DNA from: Marmoricola sp.
GTDB lineage: Bacteria; Actinomycetota; Actinomycetes; Propionibacteriales; Nocardioidaceae
Direction of reading: 5' to 3'
Length of the DNA: 7,270 nucleotides
Assembly (NCBI GenBank): GCA_030151765.1
Contig: JASLCW010000091.1
Span: 1 to 7,270 of the forward strand
Part shown: piece by piece, positions 6,090 through 7,270 of the stretch
Layout of the letters: each line of letters starts with the position of its first letter
Numbering within the stretch: position 1 is the stretch's first letter
Position numbers and translations under genes: made by a program
Notes under the pieces: generated by a model
Database searches by the model: none
What the model was told of the DNA's origin: nothing
What the model saw: only the letters and a program-made list of their open reading frames with translations

Positions 6090-7013
6090 CTACGCGAGCT
6101 CCACGACGGCCACCGCAGGCTCGATCAGGCTGCCGAACCACACCCGGCCGTTGTGCTCGCGCACACCGGTGACCATGTGGAAGGCGGAGGCATCCGCCTC
6201 GAGGTCGTGCACCAGCGTGCCGGTGGCGTCGTACGCCTGGACGCGGGCGGTCCGCTTCGGCTTGGGCTGCAGGGCCTCCGGGATCTTGGTGACGACCTTG
6301 CGCACCGCCAGCGGGGCCTTGTGCTGCAGCATCTCCACCAGCGGATCGCGTGGGGAGGCGATCGTCACCCACACCAGCCCGTCGCTGCCCAGGGCGATGT
6401 TGTCGGGGTAGCCGGGCAGGTCCTCGACGAGGAATTCGCGCTCTCCCGCCCGCTCTCCCGTCAGCCACAGCCGTACGACGGTGCGACGCCCCGTCTCCGC
6501 AACCGCGACCCAGGACTCGTCGGCGGCCAGGGCCACACCGTTGGCGAAGGCGAGGCCGGTCAGGGCCACCTCGAGCTCACCACCGGCCCGGAGGCAGAGC
6601 AGCCGGCCGGTCTGGGTGTGCTCGACGAAGTCCGCCTTCCAGTCCTCGATGGAGTACTCGGTGCTGCTGTCGGAGAACCACACGTCGCCATTGCTCGCGA
6701 CGGCCGCGTTGTTGCAGAAGGCCATCTCACGGCCCTCCACCTCGTGCACCAGCGTCTCGACCCGGCCCTGGCGGTCCATCGCCATGAGTCCCTGGTGTGC
6801 GTCGCAGATCAGGATGCGGTCGTCGTACAGCTCGAGACCGAGGGGACGGCCCTCCGTCGTGCCGATCCGCTCGGCGCTGCCGCTCTTCGGGTCGATCCGG
6901 AAGATGTTGCCGTCCTCGGTGCCGGTCCACACCGCGCCGGCGGCGTCGACCAGGACGTCCTCGGCGCCGGCGCCGGGTACCTGGATGATCCGCAGTTCGT
7001 GCTTCGTCGTCAT
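6090..7013 (-). CDS. SMP-30/gluconolactonase/strictosidine-synthase-like beta-propeller protein
   Basis: The 307-residue protein has no signal peptide and shows repeated blade-like segments with the pattern of a six-bladed propeller (VWTGTEDGNIFRID at 28-41, DVWFSDSS at 110-117, VWVTIASP at 214-221, VWFGSL at 291-296). Possible metal-site residues are Glu18, Asn101/Asn102, Asn158 in FANGVAL and Asp204 in PGYPDNIAL; these contexts fit the family. The segment STEYSIEDWKADF with a following TGRLL, and the ending GSLIEPAVAVVEL, point to the strictosidine-synthase-like/APMAP branch rather than true SMP-30. Members are lactonases, esterases or uncharacterised; I cannot assign a substrate. The ATG at 7013 forms a 4-base ATGA overlap with the upstream stop, so translation is probably coupled. 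An in-frame start at 7073 would add 20 residues lying inside the upstream gene and is unlikely. dxs starts 18 bases downstream. Confidence 0.87.
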   Translation of the reverse strand: MTTKHELRIIQVPGAGAEDVLVDAAGAVWTGTEDGNIFRIDPKSGSAERIGTTEGRPLGLELYDDRILICDAHQGLMAMDRQGRVETLVHEVEGREMAFCNNAAVASNGDVWFSDSSTEYSIEDWKADFVEHTQTGRLLCLRAGGELEVALTGLAFANGVALAADESWVAVAETGRRTVVRLWLTGERAGEREFLVEDLPGYPDNIALGSDGLVWVTIASPRDPLVEMLQHKAPLAVRKVVTKIPEALQPKPKRTARVQAYDATGTLVHDLEADASAFHMVTGVREHNGRVWFGSLIEPAVAVVELA

Positions 7014-7270
7014 CTCACCAGCAGCTCTCGGTAGGCGTCGGATGCCAGGAAGTCGGGGACGAAGTGGCGGCACGACTGCGCCAGATCGAGGCCGCCGACG
7101 TGCTCCGGGGCGACGAAGACGATCTGCCGCCCCTCACCCACCACGATGTCCTCGTTCGTGACACCCACCCGCCCGACGTACAGGTGATAGTGGAAGGGCC
7201 GGCCGGCGTCCTCGTACTGGAAGGCGTCGTCGCGCCAGAGCGTCAGCTGCTCGATGCCGAGCCGCAGGCC
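7010..7270 (-). CDS. Probable Nudix hydrolase (C-terminal fragment)
   Basis: The gene enters from the right edge; 86 residues and the TGA are visible. The fragment begins GLRLGIEQLTLWRDD, continues through FHYHLYVGRV and EGRQIVFVAPEHV, and ends ASDAYRELLVR. This resembles the part of a Nudix domain just after the Nudix box: the first residues (GL) would be the end of the box (EExGU), followed by two strands, an FV(x)PEHVGGLDL-type segment typical of Nudix proteins, and a closing helix. The catalytic box itself lies outside the window, so the assignment rests on the tail only. Nudix enzymes hydrolyse nucleoside diphosphates linked to another group; no substrate can be suggested. Its stop overlaps the ATG of the propeller gene by 4 bases, so it probably belongs to the dxs transcription unit. 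Confidence 0.55.
   Translation of the reverse strand, partial: GLRLGIEQLTLWRDDAFQYEDAGRPFHYHLYVGRVGVTNEDIVVGEGRQIVFVAPEHVGGLDLAQSCRHFVPDFLASDAYRELLVR

Noticed and set aside
4281..7034. A 917-codon open frame on the + strand opposite dxs and the propeller gene
   Set aside because: It lies antisense to two clearly homologous genes, is rich in Arg, Asp, Val, Gly and His as expected from reading GC-biased codons backwards, and shows no recognisable domain.
7010..7270. Isopentenyl-diphosphate isomerase (a Nudix enzyme) as the identity of the partial gene, suggested by the nearby dxs
   Set aside because: The visible residues do not show the Idi C-terminal pattern, and the link rests only on the neighbourhood.
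1..7270. Mobile element, defence system, CRISPR array or non-coding RNA gene
   Set aside because: No transposase, integrase, direct-repeat array or tRNA-like fold was seen, and nearly every base is taken up by housekeeping-type genes of uniform composition.

Overview
The window looks like chromosomal DNA of a high-GC actinobacterium. G+C is strongly favoured at third codon positions, genes are tightly packed with start/stop overlaps, and the best-recognised proteins have actinobacterial forms: a FabG4-type reductase tail followed by an HtdX-type MaoC dehydratase (the Rv0242c-Rv0241c arrangement of mycobacteria), an actinobacterial PAC2 protein and a Dxs of actinobacterial type. A member of the Propionibacteriales/Nocardioidaceae is my guess, but the sequence alone does not fix the genus. 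No insertion sequence, phage gene, CRISPR array, tRNA or rRNA is visible, and there is no gene-free stretch longer than about 85 bases.

Layout. Bases 1-925 (+ strand) hold the last 27 residues of a 3-oxoacyl-ACP reductase and a complete MaoC-like hydratase/dehydratase, two successive steps of fatty-acyl chain processing. Bases 926-1000 are a convergent intergenic region almost filled by a perfect 26-bp inverted repeat, probably a two-way terminator. Everything after that is on the - strand. Read in transcription order from the right edge, the genes are: a partial gene, probably a Nudix hydrolase; an SMP-30/strictosidine-synthase-like beta-propeller protein (4-base overlap with the first); dxs (18 bases later); and a lipoprotein with a gluzincin-type HELTH metallopeptidase motif (4 bases after dxs). 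An 85-base gap with two small hairpins follows, then a PAC2-family protein and tesB (1-base overlap).

How they fit together. The left part is acyl-thioester metabolism: reductase, dehydratase and, facing them, acyl-CoA thioesterase II. The right part is a probable four-gene unit built around dxs, the entry enzyme of the MEP isoprenoid pathway. The other three members have no established link to isoprenoids, so this may be simple co-transcription. dxs itself has no visible Shine-Dalgarno sequence but has a TAAGAT hexamer placed as expected for a leaderless promoter.

Most of the window is ordinary housekeeping sequence. The points most worth checking are the 65-base near-perfect palindrome, the possible leaderless dxs start, and the dxs-lipoprotease and PAC2-tesB pairings. 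I see no convincing new biological system.
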